From Burkholderia pyrrocinia (GTDB taxonomy: Bacteria > Pseudomonadota > Gammaproteobacteria > Burkholderiales > Burkholderiaceae), in NCBI RefSeq assembly GCF_003330765.1, contig NZ_CP024902.1, positions 992,001 through 1,056,000 of the forward strand: a stretch of 64,000 nt of DNA. Direction: 5' to 3'. Each line of letters begins with the position of its first letter. The first letter of the stretch is position 1. The position numbers and the translations under genes are program-made. The notes below the pieces were generated by a model, which ran no database searches, was not told the DNA's origin, and was given only the letters and a program-made list of their open reading frames with translations. This document shows, piece by piece, positions 35,569-47,130 of this stretch.

Positions 35569-35680
35569 GCGCGGCTTCATCCGATACGACGAACCGGCCG
35601 CGCACGTCGCGCGGCGCATCGAAACGAACCCGACGCGGCGCCGCAGCGTGCCGCGCGAGACGAGACAGAGGAATCACAGC

Positions 35681-36799
35681 ATGGCAAGCCTTTCCATCCG
35701 TGACGTGTACAAGACCTACCCGAACGGGGTGCCGGTCCTGAAGGGTGTCGACATCGAGATCGAGGACGGACAGTTCCTGATCCTGGTCGGCGGGTCGGGC
35801 TGCGGGAAATCGACGCTGCTCAACATGATCGCCGGGCTCGAGACCGTGACGAGCGGCGAGATCTGCATCGACGGCAAGGTCGTCAACGACCTGTCGCCGA
35901 AGGATCGCGACATCGCGATGGTGTTCCAGTCGTACGCGCTGTATCCGTCGATGACGGTGCGCGAGAACATCTCGTTTGGCCTGAACATCCGCAAGGTGCC
36001 GAAGAACGAGCAGCAGCAGATCGTCGACCGCGTGTCGCAGATGCTGCAGATCCAGCACCTGCTCGACCGCAAGCCGGGCCAGCTGTCGGGCGGCCAGCGC
36101 CAGCGCGTCGCGATGGGCCGCGCGCTCGCACGCGATCCGTCGCTGTTCCTGTTCGACGAGCCGCTGTCGAACCTCGACGCGAAGCTGCGCATCGAGATGC
36201 GCGCGGAAATCAAGCTGCTGCACCAGCGCCTTGGCACGACGATCGTCTACGTGACGCACGACCAGATCGAGGCGATGACGCTCGGCGACCGGATCGCGGT
36301 GATGAAGGACGGCGTGGTCCAGCAGTTCGGCGCGCCGCAGGAGATCTACGATTCGCCGTCGAACCTGTTCGTCGCGGGCTTCATCGGCGCGCCGCCGATG
36401 AACTTCATCAACGGCAAGCTGGTCGAGCAGGGCAGCGGGATCGCGCTCGAGATCGACACGGGCCTTGCGCGCAGCGCGCTGAGGCTGCCGTTCGACGCGA
36501 AGCGGATGAACGGCCACGTCGGCCGCGAGGTGATCCTCGGCCTGCGTCCGGAGCGCATCACCGACGCACGCAACGCGCACAACGGCGAGGCGTCGAGCCT
36601 GCAGCCGATCGACGTGCGCGTCGATGTGACCGAGCCGACCGGGCCGGACACGCACGTATTCGCGCAGGTGAACGGCAAGCGCATCGTGAGCCGCGTGCAT
36701 CCGGCCGCGAACCCGCAGCCGGGGCAGACGCAATCGCTGCTGTTCGACGTGTCGAAGGCCGTGCTGTTCGATCCGGCGTCGGAAGAGCGGATCGCGTGA
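35681..36799 (+). CDS. sugar ABC transporter ATP-binding protein (MalK/UgpC type)
   Basis: A 372-aa ATPase starting MASLSIRDVYKTYPNGVPVL. Walker A VGGSGCGKSTLLNMIAGLE (~residues 37-55), Q-loop VFQSYALYPSMTVRENI, signature LSGGQRQRVAMGRAL, Walker B LFLFDEPLSNLDAKL, and His-loop VTHDQIEAMTLGDRI. Residues ~245-370 hold the TOBE-type regulatory region (GLRPERITDA). Last gene of the importer operon, 112 bp behind the permeases, with a strong terminator after it. Confidence 0.93.
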   Translation: MASLSIRDVYKTYPNGVPVLKGVDIEIEDGQFLILVGGSGCGKSTLLNMIAGLETVTSGEICIDGKVVNDLSPKDRDIAMVFQSYALYPSMTVRENISFGLNIRKVPKNEQQQIVDRVSQMLQIQHLLDRKPGQLSGGQRQRVAMGRALARDPSLFLFDEPLSNLDAKLRIEMRAEIKLLHQRLGTTIVYVTHDQIEAMTLGDRIAVMKDGVVQQFGAPQEIYDSPSNLFVAGFIGAPPMNFINGKLVEQGSGIALEIDTGLARSALRLPFDAKRMNGHVGREVILGLRPERITDARNAHNGEASSLQPIDVRVDVTEPTGPDTHVFAQVNGKRIVSRVHPAANPQPGQTQSLLFDVSKAVLFDPASEERIA

Positions 36800-36825
36800 T
36801 GCAGCGTACGCGCTGAATGAAAGAC

Positions 36826-36860
36826 AAGGGGCCGTTTCGAATGAACGGCCCCTTTTGTTT
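36826..36860. terminator. Rho-independent terminator of the ABC operon
   Basis: AAGGGGCCGTT (36826-36836) pairs with AACGGCCCCTT (36844-36854), followed by TTGTTT. Confidence 0.85.
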
Positions 36861-36889
36861 TGGCGATGCAGCTGGCGGTGCAGCGGCAG

Positions 36890-37513
36890 TCAGTGCGGCA
36901 GCCGCACGTCGAACTTGAACGTCACCAGCCGCGCGACGAGGATGAAGCCGGTCGCGAGCAGCACGCTGTACACCGAATCGAACTGCAGCCACACGAGCAG
37001 CAGGTAGAACCAGCAGCCGACGAACGCACAGGTCGCGTACGGCCGCGAATCGCGCAGGATCAGCGGGATGTCGTTGCACAGCACGTCGCGGACGATCCCG
37101 CCGACCACGCCCGTGATCACGCCCATGATCACCGCGATGAAGTGCGGCATCTCGGCATCGAGCGCGATCGACGTGCCCGAGATGCTGAAGATGCCGAGCC
37201 CGATCGCGTCGGCGATGAGCAGCAACCGCTCGGCCGACAGCCGCGACAGCATCCGCAGCACGAACGGCGCGAACAGCGCGAGCACGAAGATCGCGATCAC
37301 GTAGTCGTCGTGCACGACCCAGTAGAACGGCCGGCGCTCGAGCAGGATGTCGCGCAGCGTACCGCCGCCGAACGCGGTGGCGAGCGCGACGACGAACGTG
37401 CCGACCGAATCGAGGCGGTTCTTGCGCGCCTCGATGAAGCCCGAAATCGCGAACGCCAGCGTGGCGATCGCCTCCAGTACCGAGATCGCGAGCGTCAGCC
37501 TAGGATGCGGCAC
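36890..37513 (-). CDS. TRIC cation channel family protein (UPF0126/YadS-like)
   Basis: A 207-aa inner-membrane protein with seven hydrophobic segments arranged as two repeats. Repeat one has ISVLEAIATLAFAISGFIEA and GTFVVALATAFGGGTLRDIL; repeat two has LLIADAIGLGIFSISGTSIA and ITGVVGGIVRDVLCNDIPLI. This internal duplication with paired GGGxxRD motifs is characteristic of prokaryotic TRIC channels for monovalent cations. Its start overlaps the end of the Smr gene by 14 bp. Confidence 0.9.
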   Translation of the reverse strand: MPHPRLTLAISVLEAIATLAFAISGFIEARKNRLDSVGTFVVALATAFGGGTLRDILLERRPFYWVVHDDYVIAIFVLALFAPFVLRMLSRLSAERLLLIADAIGLGIFSISGTSIALDAEMPHFIAVIMGVITGVVGGIVRDVLCNDIPLILRDSRPYATCAFVGCWFYLLLVWLQFDSVYSVLLATGFILVARLVTFKFDVRLPH

Positions 37514-38279
37514 GCGGCCCCCGGTCGACGGGCGCCGCGAGCGGCTGCAGCAGCACGAGCACCGCGCCTGCGCCGCCGTCGTGGCCGCGCGCCTCGCAGA
37601 ACGCGATCACTTCTTCCTTCTGCACGAGCCACGCGCGTACCTTGCCCTTCAGCACGGGCTCCTTGCCGATCGAGCCAAGCCCCTTGCCGTGGATCACGCG
37701 CAGGCAGCGCAGCCCCTTCTTGCCGGCCTCGCGGATGAACTCGGCGAGCGCGTCGCGCGCCTCGTCGCGCCGCATCCCATGCAGGTCGATCTGCGCCTGC
37801 ACGATCCACGCGCCGCTCCTCAGCTTGCGCACGACGTCGCGGCTGATGCCGGGGCGGTGGTAATACAGCGAGTCGTCGCTGTCGAGCAGCGTCTCGGGAT
37901 CGAATTCGTCGGACAGCGTCGCGTTCAGCACGTCTTCTTCGTCGCGCTGTGTCTGCTTCGGCACCGGGTCGGGCGGCGTGCGGCCGGACTTCGCACGCGG
38001 CGGCGCGTTCAGCGGCTTGATCGAGCCGATCTCGTTGCGGAACAGGTTCGCGTCGGCATCGGCCTGGCGCGTGGCCTTCGCGGTTTCGACGCGGGTGCGC
38101 TCGCGGCGCTCGGCTTCACCTTGAAGCGACTTGCGCAACGTGCCGAGGCCGGCGAGGCCCTGGCCGCGCAATGCGGCCGGGTCGGGCGCGGGCGGCGGCG
38201 CGGCTGGCGCAGGGGTCACGGGACGGGCGGCGATCTGCCGCTTTGCGGGATCGCTGGGATGGGGCTGGTTCTTCGCCAT
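37500..38279 (-). CDS. Smr/MutS2-domain protein
   Basis: A 259-aa protein starting MAKNQPHPSDPAKRQIAARP. The first ~150 residues are charged and probably disordered; the Smr domain is C-terminal (~175-250): DLHGMRRDEARDALAEFIRE, then CLRVIHGKGLGSIGKEPVLK. Smr domains nick nucleic acid; in E. coli YdaL/SmrB-type proteins act on DNA or on collided ribosomes' mRNA. Which role applies here is not decidable. Co-directional with the TRIC gene. Confidence 0.87.
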   Translation of the reverse strand: MAKNQPHPSDPAKRQIAARPVTPAPAAPPPAPDPAALRGQGLAGLGTLRKSLQGEAERRERTRVETAKATRQADADANLFRNEIGSIKPLNAPPRAKSGRTPPDPVPKQTQRDEEDVLNATLSDEFDPETLLDSDDSLYYHRPGISRDVVRKLRSGAWIVQAQIDLHGMRRDEARDALAEFIREAGKKGLRCLRVIHGKGLGSIGKEPVLKGKVRAWLVQKEEVIAFCEARGHDGGAGAVLVLLQPLAAPVDRGPRAAS

Positions 38280-38316
38280 GATTCGGTAACAGGGCAGGCG
38301 CGTTCGGGCGCGCGGA

Positions 38317-38350
38317 CACAAAAAAGCCGCTGCGCGGCGGCAGCGGCTTT
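38317..38350 (-). terminator. Rho-independent terminator of trxB
   Basis: AAAGCCGCTGC (38323-38333) pairs with GCAGCGGCTTT (38340-38350); on the minus strand a T-run (TTTTTTGTG) follows. It ends trxB before the Smr gene. Confidence 0.85.
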
Positions 38351-38414
38351 CCGGTCGAGCCCGCTTCGCGGCAGCGGACGCCATTGTAGCGCCCGGCGCG
38401 GCAACGCTTGCGGC

Positions 38415-39464
<1,050 letters not shown>

Positions 39465-39474
39465 TCAGACGCGC

Positions 39475-39504
39475 ATTATAAAGGTCCCGTTGCTGCGTTG
39501 CCGA
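39475..39504 (-). promoter_or_regulatory. candidate trxB promoter
   Basis: On the minus strand TCGGCA (39504-39499), 18 bp, TATAAT (39480-39475), a consensus -10 about 100 bp before the trxB start. Confidence 0.55.
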
Positions 39505-39693
39505 ACGAGAGTTTCAATCGCGGCGATAGCGTTTCGCGGCGAGCCTCCCGCGCTGGCGCGGCGGGCCGGGCGGCCGTCCGGCATGCGGCGGCGCGTTGTC
39601 GCAGGCCCGCTCAAGGGCGCGGCTGGCCGGTTTGCGGTCGCTGGCGGCGCCCGGTTCGGCACCCCGTCCCTGTTATGTAACCGTCATTTACAC

Positions 39694-39720
39694 TTGGCGG
39701 CCCGGTGCAGCGTTTACAAT
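39694..39720 (+). promoter_or_regulatory. weak candidate ftsK promoter
   Basis: TACAAT at 39715-39720 is a good -10 box; the best -35 (TTGGCG, 39694-39699) leaves only 15 bp. It lies about 55 bp before the ftsK ATG in the otherwise featureless right half of the 396-bp trxB-ftsK gap. Confidence 0.35.
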
Positions 39721-39773
39721 AAGCGGGATCGAACGACAGGCGGGCGCACGGCCCGTCCTCTTTATACGGATTC

Positions 39774-42083
39774 ATGGCAAAAGCTCCTTATTCCGCCCAG
39801 GCACAGGCGTTGCCGCACCGGATGTCGAAGCTCCTCACGGAGATCCGCTGGATTCTCCAGGTCGCGCTCGGTGCATTTCTGGTGATGGCCCTGTTGAGCT
39901 ACAGCCGGCGCGATCCGAGCTGGACGCACGCCGCTCAGGTGGACCACATCTCGAACTGGGCCGGCCGCGTCGGCGCGTGGACAGCCGACATCATCCTGCT
40001 GCTGTTCGGCCTGTCGGCCTACTGGCTGATCGTGCCGCTCGCGCGGCGCATCGCCGTCAACTACCGCCGCATCACGCGCCACGAGGCGATTCCCGACGAA
40101 CCCGAGCGGCCGATCGGCTGGCTCACCGAAATCTTCTCGTTCGTGCTCGTCGTGCTGGCGTGCGACGGCATCGAGGCGCTGCGCATGTGGTCGCTGAAGG
40201 TGCAGTTGCCGCGTGCGCCGGGTGGCGTCGTCGGCGAGGCCGTCGCGGGCGCGATGTCGCACGCGTTCGGCTTCACGGGCGGCACGCTGCTGCTGCTGAT
40301 CGCGCTCGCGATCGGCCTGTCGCTGTATTTCCGCTTCTCGTGGCTGTCGGTTGCCGAGCGCGTCGGCGGCGCGATCCTGTCCGCCGTCAACGTCGCGAAG
40401 CTGCGCCGCGAGGCCGAGCGCGACCGCAAGCTCGGCGAGGCCGCGGCCGTGCGCCGCGAAGGCAAGGTCGAAGAGGAGCGCGTGCGCATCGAGGATCACG
40501 AGCCCGTGACGATCGTGCCGCCGGTCGTCACGCCGGCGAAGTCGGAGCGCGTCGAACGCGAGCGCCAGGTGCCGCTCTTCACCGACCTGCCGGGCGATTC
40601 GACGCTGCCGCCGGTGTCGCTGCTCGATCCCGCGCCGAAGACGCAGGAGGCGATTTCCGCCGATACGCTCGAATTCACGTCGCGCCTGATCGAGAAGAAG
40701 CTCAAGGACTTCGGCGTCGAGGCGAGCGTCGTCGCCGCGTACCCGGGCCCGGTCGTCACGCGCTACGAGATCGAGCCGGCCACCGGCGTGAAGGGCAGCC
40801 AGATCGTCAACCTCGCGAAGGATATCGCGCGCTCGCTGTCGCTCGTGTCGATCCGCGTCGTCGAGACGATCCCCGGCAAGAACTACATGGCGCTCGAGTT
40901 GCCGAACCAGCGCCGCCAGACCGTGCACCTTTCCGAGATCATCGGGTCCGAGGTGTATGCGGCCGCATCGTCGGCATTGACGCTGAGCCTCGGCAAGGAC
41001 ATCGGCGGCAAGCCCGTGTGCGCGGATCTCGCGAAGATGCCGCACCTGCTCGTCGCCGGTACGACCGGTTCGGGCAAGTCGGTCGGGATCAACGCGATGA
41101 TCCTGTCGCTGCTGTACAAGGCGACCGCCGAGCAGGTGCGCCTGATCCTGATCGATCCGAAGATGCTCGAAATGAGTGTCTATGAAGGCATTCCGCACCT
41201 GCTGTGCCCGGTCGTCACCGACATGCGCCAGGCCGGCCACGCGCTGAACTGGACGGTCGCGGAGATGGAGCGCCGCTACAAGCTGATGAGCAAGCTCGGC
41301 GTGCGCAACCTCGCGGGCTACAACAACAAGATCGACGACGCGGCGAAGCGCGAGGAGAAGCTGCCGAACCCGTTCAGCCTGACGCCGGACGATCCGGAGC
41401 CGCTCGGCCGCCTGCCGAACATCGTCGTCGTGATCGACGAGCTGGCCGACCTGATGATGGTCGTCGGCAAGAAGGTCGAGGAACTGATCGCGCGGATCGC
41501 GCAGAAGGCGCGCGCGGCCGGCATCCACCTGATCCTCGCGACGCAGCGCCCGTCGGTCGACGTGATCACGGGCCTCATCAAGGCGAACGTGCCGACGCGG
41601 ATCGCATTCCAGGTGTCGTCGAAGATCGATTCGCGCACGATTCTCGACCAGATGGGCGCCGAATCGCTGCTCGGGATGGGCGACATGCTGTACCTGCCGC
41701 CCGGCTCCGGGCTGCCCGTGCGCGTGCACGGCGCGTTCGTCGCCGACGACGAAGTGCATCGCGTCGTCGAGAAGCTCAAGGAGCACGGCGAGCCGAACTA
41801 CGTCGAAGGCCTGCTCGAAGGCGGCACCGCCGACGGCGACGAGGGCTCGGCCGGCGCGGGAACCGGCGAAGGCGGCAGCGAGTCTGATCCGCTGTACGAC
41901 CAGGCGGTCGAGATCGTCGTCAAGAACCGCCGCGCGTCGATCTCGCTCGTGCAGCGTCATTTGCGGATCGGCTATAACCGCGCGGCACGGCTGCTCGAAC
42001 AGATGGAGCAGTCGGGGCTCGTGTCGGCGATGTCGTCGAGCGGCAATCGCGAAATTCTTGTGCCGGCGCGCGACGCGGAATGA
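39774..42083 (+). CDS. ftsK: DNA translocase FtsK
   Basis: A 769-aa septal DNA pump. Residues ~20-200 carry four membrane helices ([20 protein letters not shown] first), then a short charged linker (~200-290), and the motor with Walker [21 protein letters not shown] and Walker [21 protein letters not shown]. The C-terminal gamma winged helix (~705-765) is present: [20 protein letters not shown], so it should read KOPS and activate XerCD. The linker is much shorter than in E. coli FtsK (1329 aa), as usual in this group. Confidence 0.95.
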   Translation: MAKAPYSAQAQALPHRMSKLLTEIRWILQVALGAFLVMALLSYSRRDPSWTHAAQVDHISNWAGRVGAWTADIILLLFGLSAYWLIVPLARRIAVNYRRITRHEAIPDEPERPIGWLTEIFSFVLVVLACDGIEALRMWSLKVQLPRAPGGVVGEAVAGAMSHAFGFTGGTLLLLIALAIGLSLYFRFSWLSVAERVGGAILSAVNVAKLRREAERDRKLGEAAAVRREGKVEEERVRIEDHEPVTIVPPVVTPAKSERVERERQVPLFTDLPGDSTLPPVSLLDPAPKTQEAISADTLEFTSRLIEKKLKDFGVEASVVAAYPGPVVTRYEIEPATGVKGSQIVNLAKDIARSLSLVSIRVVETIPGKNYMALELPNQRRQTVHLSEIIGSEVYAAASSALTLSLGKDIGGKPVCADLAKMPHLLVAGTTGSGKSVGINAMILSLLYKATAEQVRLILIDPKMLEMSVYEGIPHLLCPVVTDMRQAGHALNWTVAEMERRYKLMSKLGVRNLAGYNNKIDDAAKREEKLPNPFSLTPDDPEPLGRLPNIVVVIDELADLMMVVGKKVEELIARIAQKARAAGIHLILATQRPSVDVITGLIKANVPTRIAFQVSSKIDSRTILDQMGAESLLGMGDMLYLPPGSGLPVRVHGAFVADDEVHRVVEKLKEHGEPNYVEGLLEGGTADGDEGSAGAGTGEGGSESDPLYDQAVEIVVKNRRASISLVQRHLRIGYNRAARLLEQMEQSGLVSAMSSSGNREILVPARDAE

Positions 42084-42129
42084 GTCCGCGGCGCCCGCAG
42101 TGCCGGCCACCCAGGGAGAAAACCGCACC

Positions 42130-42819
42130 ATGCAGCAACTTTCGTTCGTCCCTTCCCTTCGCTCGACGCGGCGCTGGCTCGGCGCGGCGTTCGCCGGCGC
42201 ATCGCTGATGCTCGCGGCGACGCACGCGTTCGCGGGCGGCACCGAGCAACTGAAGGCCTTCGTGTCGCAGGTGCGTTCGGCGAAGGGCGAATTCACGCAG
42301 CAGATCGTCAAGGCGCCGGCCAAGGGTGCGAGCGCCGCGCAGGCCGCGCCGAAGCCCACCGACAATTCGAGCGGCACGTTCGTGTTCGCGCGTCCGGGCA
42401 AGTTCATCTGGACGTACCAGAAGCCCTACCAGCAGGTGCTGCAGGCCGACGGCGACAAGCTCTACGTGTACGACCGCGACCTGAACCAGGTCACCGAGCG
42501 CAAGCTGAACGGCGCGCTGGGCGCGAGCCCCGCCGCGATCCTGTTCGGCAGCAACGATCTCGACAAGAACTACACGCTGCACGATGCCGGCGAGAAGGGC
42601 GGCATCGAGTGGCTCGAGATGCTGCCGAAGGCGCAGGACACGCAGTTCCAGCGGATCGGCATCGGCTTCCGGAACGGCACGCTCGCCGCGATGGAACTGC
42701 ACGACGTGTTCGGCAACGTCACGCTGCTGACGTTTACGAACATCCAGACGAATCCGCCGCTGAAGGGCGATACGTTCAAGTTCGTCGTGCCGAAGGGCGC
42801 CGACGTGATTACCGGCTGA
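42130..42819 (+). CDS. lolA: outer-membrane lipoprotein carrier protein LolA
   Basis: A 229-aa periplasmic chaperone that ferries lipoproteins from LolCDE to LolB. Signal peptide about residues 1-36, ending THAFAGG. Mature features: [61 protein letters not shown] small Ala/Pro/Lys insertion ([15 protein letters not shown]) interrupts the first strands. It lies 46 bp after ftsK. The gap to rarA holds a tandem repeat. Confidence 0.93.
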   Translation: MQQLSFVPSLRSTRRWLGAAFAGASLMLAATHAFAGGTEQLKAFVSQVRSAKGEFTQQIVKAPAKGASAAQAAPKPTDNSSGTFVFARPGKFIWTYQKPYQQVLQADGDKLYVYDRDLNQVTERKLNGALGASPAAILFGSNDLDKNYTLHDAGEKGGIEWLEMLPKAQDTQFQRIGIGFRNGTLAAMELHDVFGNVTLLTFTNIQTNPPLKGDTFKFVVPKGADVITG

Positions 42820-42880
42820 CCGGCGCCGCGCGCCGCTCTCCCGCAACGGGCCTGCCGGCGACGGCAGGCCAGTGTTGTTT

Positions 42881-43101
42881 CCGGGCGCGGGCACCGGGCG
42901 CGGGCACCGGGCGCGGGCACCGGGCGCGGGCACCGGGCGCGGGCACCGGGCGCGGGCACCGGGCGCGGGCACCGGGCGCGGGCACCGGGCGCGGGCACCG
43001 AACGCGGGCACCGGGCGCGGGCACCGAACGCGGGCACCGGGCGCGGGCACCGAACGCGGGCACCGGGCGCGGGCACCGAACGCGGGCACCGGGCACGGGC
43101 G
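42881..43101. repeat. 13-bp tandem repeat array (17 units) between lolA and rarA
   Basis: Unit CCGGGCGCGGGCA repeats without gaps from 42881. Units 1-9 are identical. From unit 10 (42998) a variant CCGAACGCGGGCA alternates strictly with the standard unit (units 10, 12, 14, 16), giving four copies of a 26-bp dimer. Unit 17 (43089) is degenerate. Because 13 is not a multiple of 3, all frames read the same 13-residue period, which explains the long but meaningless ORFs here. The 356-bp lolA-rarA gap holds nothing else visible. Confidence 0.97.
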
Positions 43102-43175
43102 CCGTCGCGCGGCTGTCATAATGTCGGGTCCGGCGGCCGGTTCGGTCGCTACCGTTTGATGTGGAGCGAGGGTTC

Positions 43176-44486
43176 ATGTCCGACCTGTTTCAAGTCGAGC
43201 CGCGCCGGCCGCTCGCCGAGGCGCTGCGGCCGAAGACGCTCGCCGAGGTGATCGGCCAGACGCATTTGCTGGGCGAAGGTAAGCCGCTGCGGCTCGCGTT
43301 CGAGTCGGGCAAGCCGCATTCGATGATCCTGTGGGGGCCGCCCGGCGTCGGCAAGACGACGCTCGCGCGGCTTACCGCGCTCGCATTCGACTGCGAGTTC
43401 ATTGCGCTGTCCGCGGTGCTCGGCGGCGTGAAGGACATCCGCGAGTCGATGGAGCAGGCGAAGGACACGCTGAACCGCACCGGCCGCCACACGATCCTGT
43501 TCGTCGACGAGATCCACCGCTTCAACAAGGGGCAGCAGGATGCCTTGCTGCCGTTCGTCGAGTCGGGGCTCGTGACCTTCATCGGCGCGACGACCGAGAA
43601 CCCGAGCTTCGAGGTCAACTCGGCATTGCTGTCGCGTGCGCAGGTGTACGTGCTGAAGTCGCTGAACGACGACGAGATGCGCCTGCTGCTGAAGCGCGCG
43701 CAGGAAATCGCGCTCGACGGCCTCGCGTTCGACGACAAGGCGATCGATACGCTGGTCGGCTACGCGGACGGCGACGCGCGGCGCTTCCTGAACCTGCTCG
43801 AGCAGGCGCAGACGGCGGCGTCGTCGGCTGGCGTCGCGACGATCGATGCCGAATTCGTCAGCAACGCGATGACGCTGAACGCGCGGCGCTTCGACAAGGG
43901 CGGCGACAACTTCTACGACCAGATCTCGGCGCTGCACAAGTCGGTGCGCGGCTCGAGCCCCGACGGCGCGTTGTACTGGTTCTGCCGGATGATCGACGGC
44001 GGCGCGGATCCGAAGTATCTCGCGCGGCGGATCGTGCGGATGGCGTGGGAAGACATCGGCCTCGCCGATCCGCGCGCGCTGCAGATGGCGAACGACGCGG
44101 CCGAAACCTACGAGCGGCTCGGCTCGCCGGAGGGCGAACTCGCGCTCGGGCAGGCTGTGATCTATCTCGCGTGCGCGGCGAAGAGCAACGCGGGCTACAA
44201 CGCGTTTAATCAGGCGATGGCGTTCGTGAAGCAGGACAAGTCGCGCGAGGTGCCCGTGCATCTGCGCAACGCGCCGACCAAGCTGATGAAGGAACTCGGC
44301 TACGGTCACGCGTATCGATACGCGCACGACGAGCCGAACGCGTATGCGGCCGGCGAGACCTATCTGCCGGACGGGGTGCGCGAGCCGCGCTGGTACAAGC
44401 CGGTGCCGCGCGGGCTCGAATCGAAGATCGCCGACAAGCTCGCGTGGCTGCGCGAGCTCGACCGCGAGGCCGGCAAGAAGGACTGA
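43176..44486 (+). CDS. rarA: replication-associated recombination protein RarA (MgsA)
   Basis: A 436-aa AAA+ ATPase at stalled replication forks. ATG 43176 (MSDLFQVEPRRPLAEALRPK) is preferred to GTG 43161 because GAGGG precedes it and the family starts here. Walker A ILWGPPGVGKTTLARL, Walker B ILFVDEIHRFNKGQQDALLP, sensor 1 IGATTENPSFEVN; C-terminal tetramerisation region includes GALYWFCRMIDGGADPKYLA. Follows lolA as in E. coli. Confidence 0.95.
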   Translation: MSDLFQVEPRRPLAEALRPKTLAEVIGQTHLLGEGKPLRLAFESGKPHSMILWGPPGVGKTTLARLTALAFDCEFIALSAVLGGVKDIRESMEQAKDTLNRTGRHTILFVDEIHRFNKGQQDALLPFVESGLVTFIGATTENPSFEVNSALLSRAQVYVLKSLNDDEMRLLLKRAQEIALDGLAFDDKAIDTLVGYADGDARRFLNLLEQAQTAASSAGVATIDAEFVSNAMTLNARRFDKGGDNFYDQISALHKSVRGSSPDGALYWFCRMIDGGADPKYLARRIVRMAWEDIGLADPRALQMANDAAETYERLGSPEGELALGQAVIYLACAAKSNAGYNAFNQAMAFVKQDKSREVPVHLRNAPTKLMKELGYGHAYRYAHDEPNAYAAGETYLPDGVREPRWYKPVPRGLESKIADKLAWLRELDREAGKKD

Positions 44487-44531
44487 CGGGGCAACGCGCG
44501 GCCCGGTTCGGTCTGCGCCGTTCCGGACGCG

Positions 44532-44798
44532 TCAGCGCTTGCGGCCCGGCTGCTTCTTCCAGTAGTCGAACGGCTCTTCGTGGCATTCGATGTCGAGTTC
44601 CGCGACCCGCGCATGCAGGCGTTCCTGCGCGTCGGCGATCGCGAGGTTGTAGATCGCGGGCGCGATCTCCTCGACGAAGAAGTGCAACAGCGCGCCGGCC
44701 TGGATGTTGCCGATCGGCTCGTCCATGTTTTCTGTGAAATAGCGTTGCAGCGACGCGATTGCGCGATCGCGTACATCCTTGTCCAGTTCGATGGCCAT
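44532..44798 (-). CDS. DUF2164 family protein
   Basis: An 88-aa protein starting MAIELDKDVRDRAIASLQRY, with FTENMDEPIGNIQAGALLHF and EIAPAIYNLAIADAQERLHA, the full pattern of DUF2164. Small, helical, cytosolic; no function known. It is the only minus-strand gene inside the ftsK-serS block and separates rarA from serS. Confidence 0.88.
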   Translation of the reverse strand: MAIELDKDVRDRAIASLQRYFTENMDEPIGNIQAGALLHFFVEEIAPAIYNLAIADAQERLHARVAELDIECHEEPFDYWKKQPGRKR

Positions 44799-44820
44799 CT
44801 AAATCCTTGCGTTGCGGTGA

Positions 44821-46347
<1,527 letters not shown>

Positions 46348-46390
46348 AATAGGCTTCCGAAGTCCTTGCAAAAAAATTTGCAGCCGGGGC

Positions 46391-46420
46391 TTGTCAGCTC
46401 AGAAAAGATCGTTTTATAAT
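46391..46420 (+). promoter_or_regulatory. promoter of tRNA-Ser(CGA)
   Basis: TTGTCA (46391-46396), 18 bp, TATAAT (46415-46420), with the tRNA 5' end 43 bp further on, implying a short 5' leader trimmed by RNase P. Confidence 0.75.
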
Positions 46421-46463
46421 CTTTTCTTTCCCGGAAACGACCAGCCGGGAAGTGCGGTAAAAC

Positions 46464-46556
<93 letters not shown>

Positions 46557-46561
46557 ATACG

Positions 46562-46596
46562 AAACCCCTTGATCCGGAAGGATCAAGGGGTTTTTC
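46562..46596 (+). terminator. Rho-independent terminator after tRNA-Ser(CGA)
   Basis: AACCCCTTGATCC (46563-46575) pairs with GGATCAAGGGGTT (46580-46592) around a GGAA tetraloop, followed by T. Confidence 0.9.
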
Positions 46597-46599
46597 GTT

Positions 46600-46989
46600 T
46601 TGGGTCTGCGGCGCGATGTCGGACATTGCGCTGTTATCACCGATCCCCATACTGCGTTGACCGTGTCTCACTACGACCTGCTGAGTAGCGGGCAGCTTGG
46701 GCAATTCAACCTGTCCGAATCGCAGGGGCTCGTGTCGCTGCCGTCGTTCCACGTGATGCTGGCGCTGCTGCTCGTATATGCGGTGCGGCATGTCCGTTAC
46801 GTATTTCCCGCCGTGGTCGTACTGAATGTCGGGATGATCCTGTCGACGCCGACACAGGGCAGCCACTATCTGGCCGACGTGATCGCCGGGATCGTATTCG
46901 GCGTGCAATCGATCGTCGTCGTGCGCCGCTGGATGACGGACCCGAACGCTGCCGCGACAGCCGGACCGCGCGCGACGCGTCCGACCTGA
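46600..46989 (+). pseudogene. N-terminally truncated PAP2-family phosphatase
   Basis: The frame carries the C-terminal half of a PAP2 membrane phosphatase: SLPSFHVMLALLLVYAVRHV, then STPTQGSHYLADVIAGIVFG. The second and third PAP2 motifs (PSxH and the S-x6-H-x3-D active-site region) are present. The first (K-x6-RP) and the N-terminal helices are missing, because the frame begins at the tRNA terminator. Relatives are usually over 200 aa. The break immediately 3' of a tRNA gene suggests loss through insertion/excision at the tRNA. Confidence 0.65.
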
Positions 46990-47130
46990 TCGGCCTGATC
47001 AATCTTTCCACGCGCGTCCGGTCTCCGCCGCTTTCCTCAGCTTTAAGCCTTTGCTTCCCGCGCCGTTAACACGGTGCGGCGGCCGGTGCTCCGTGCCGAG
47101 CCGTATCGTTCCCCGTCGATTCAATGTCCT

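Noticed and set aside
39762..42407. 881-codon minus-strand open frame opposite ftsK and lolA
   Set aside because: Lies wholly antisense to well-recognised ftsK; composition ([13 protein letters not shown] repeats) is typical of a GC-bias shadow.
42881..43101. CRISPR array
   Set aside because: Units are contiguous with no spacers and only 13 bp long; no cas genes are nearby.
42570..43177. Repetitive ORFs through the 13-bp array (GAGTGRGHRARAP-like peptide repeats)
   Set aside because: A 13-bp period makes every frame open with a 13-residue repeat; no start site or flanking domain supports translation.
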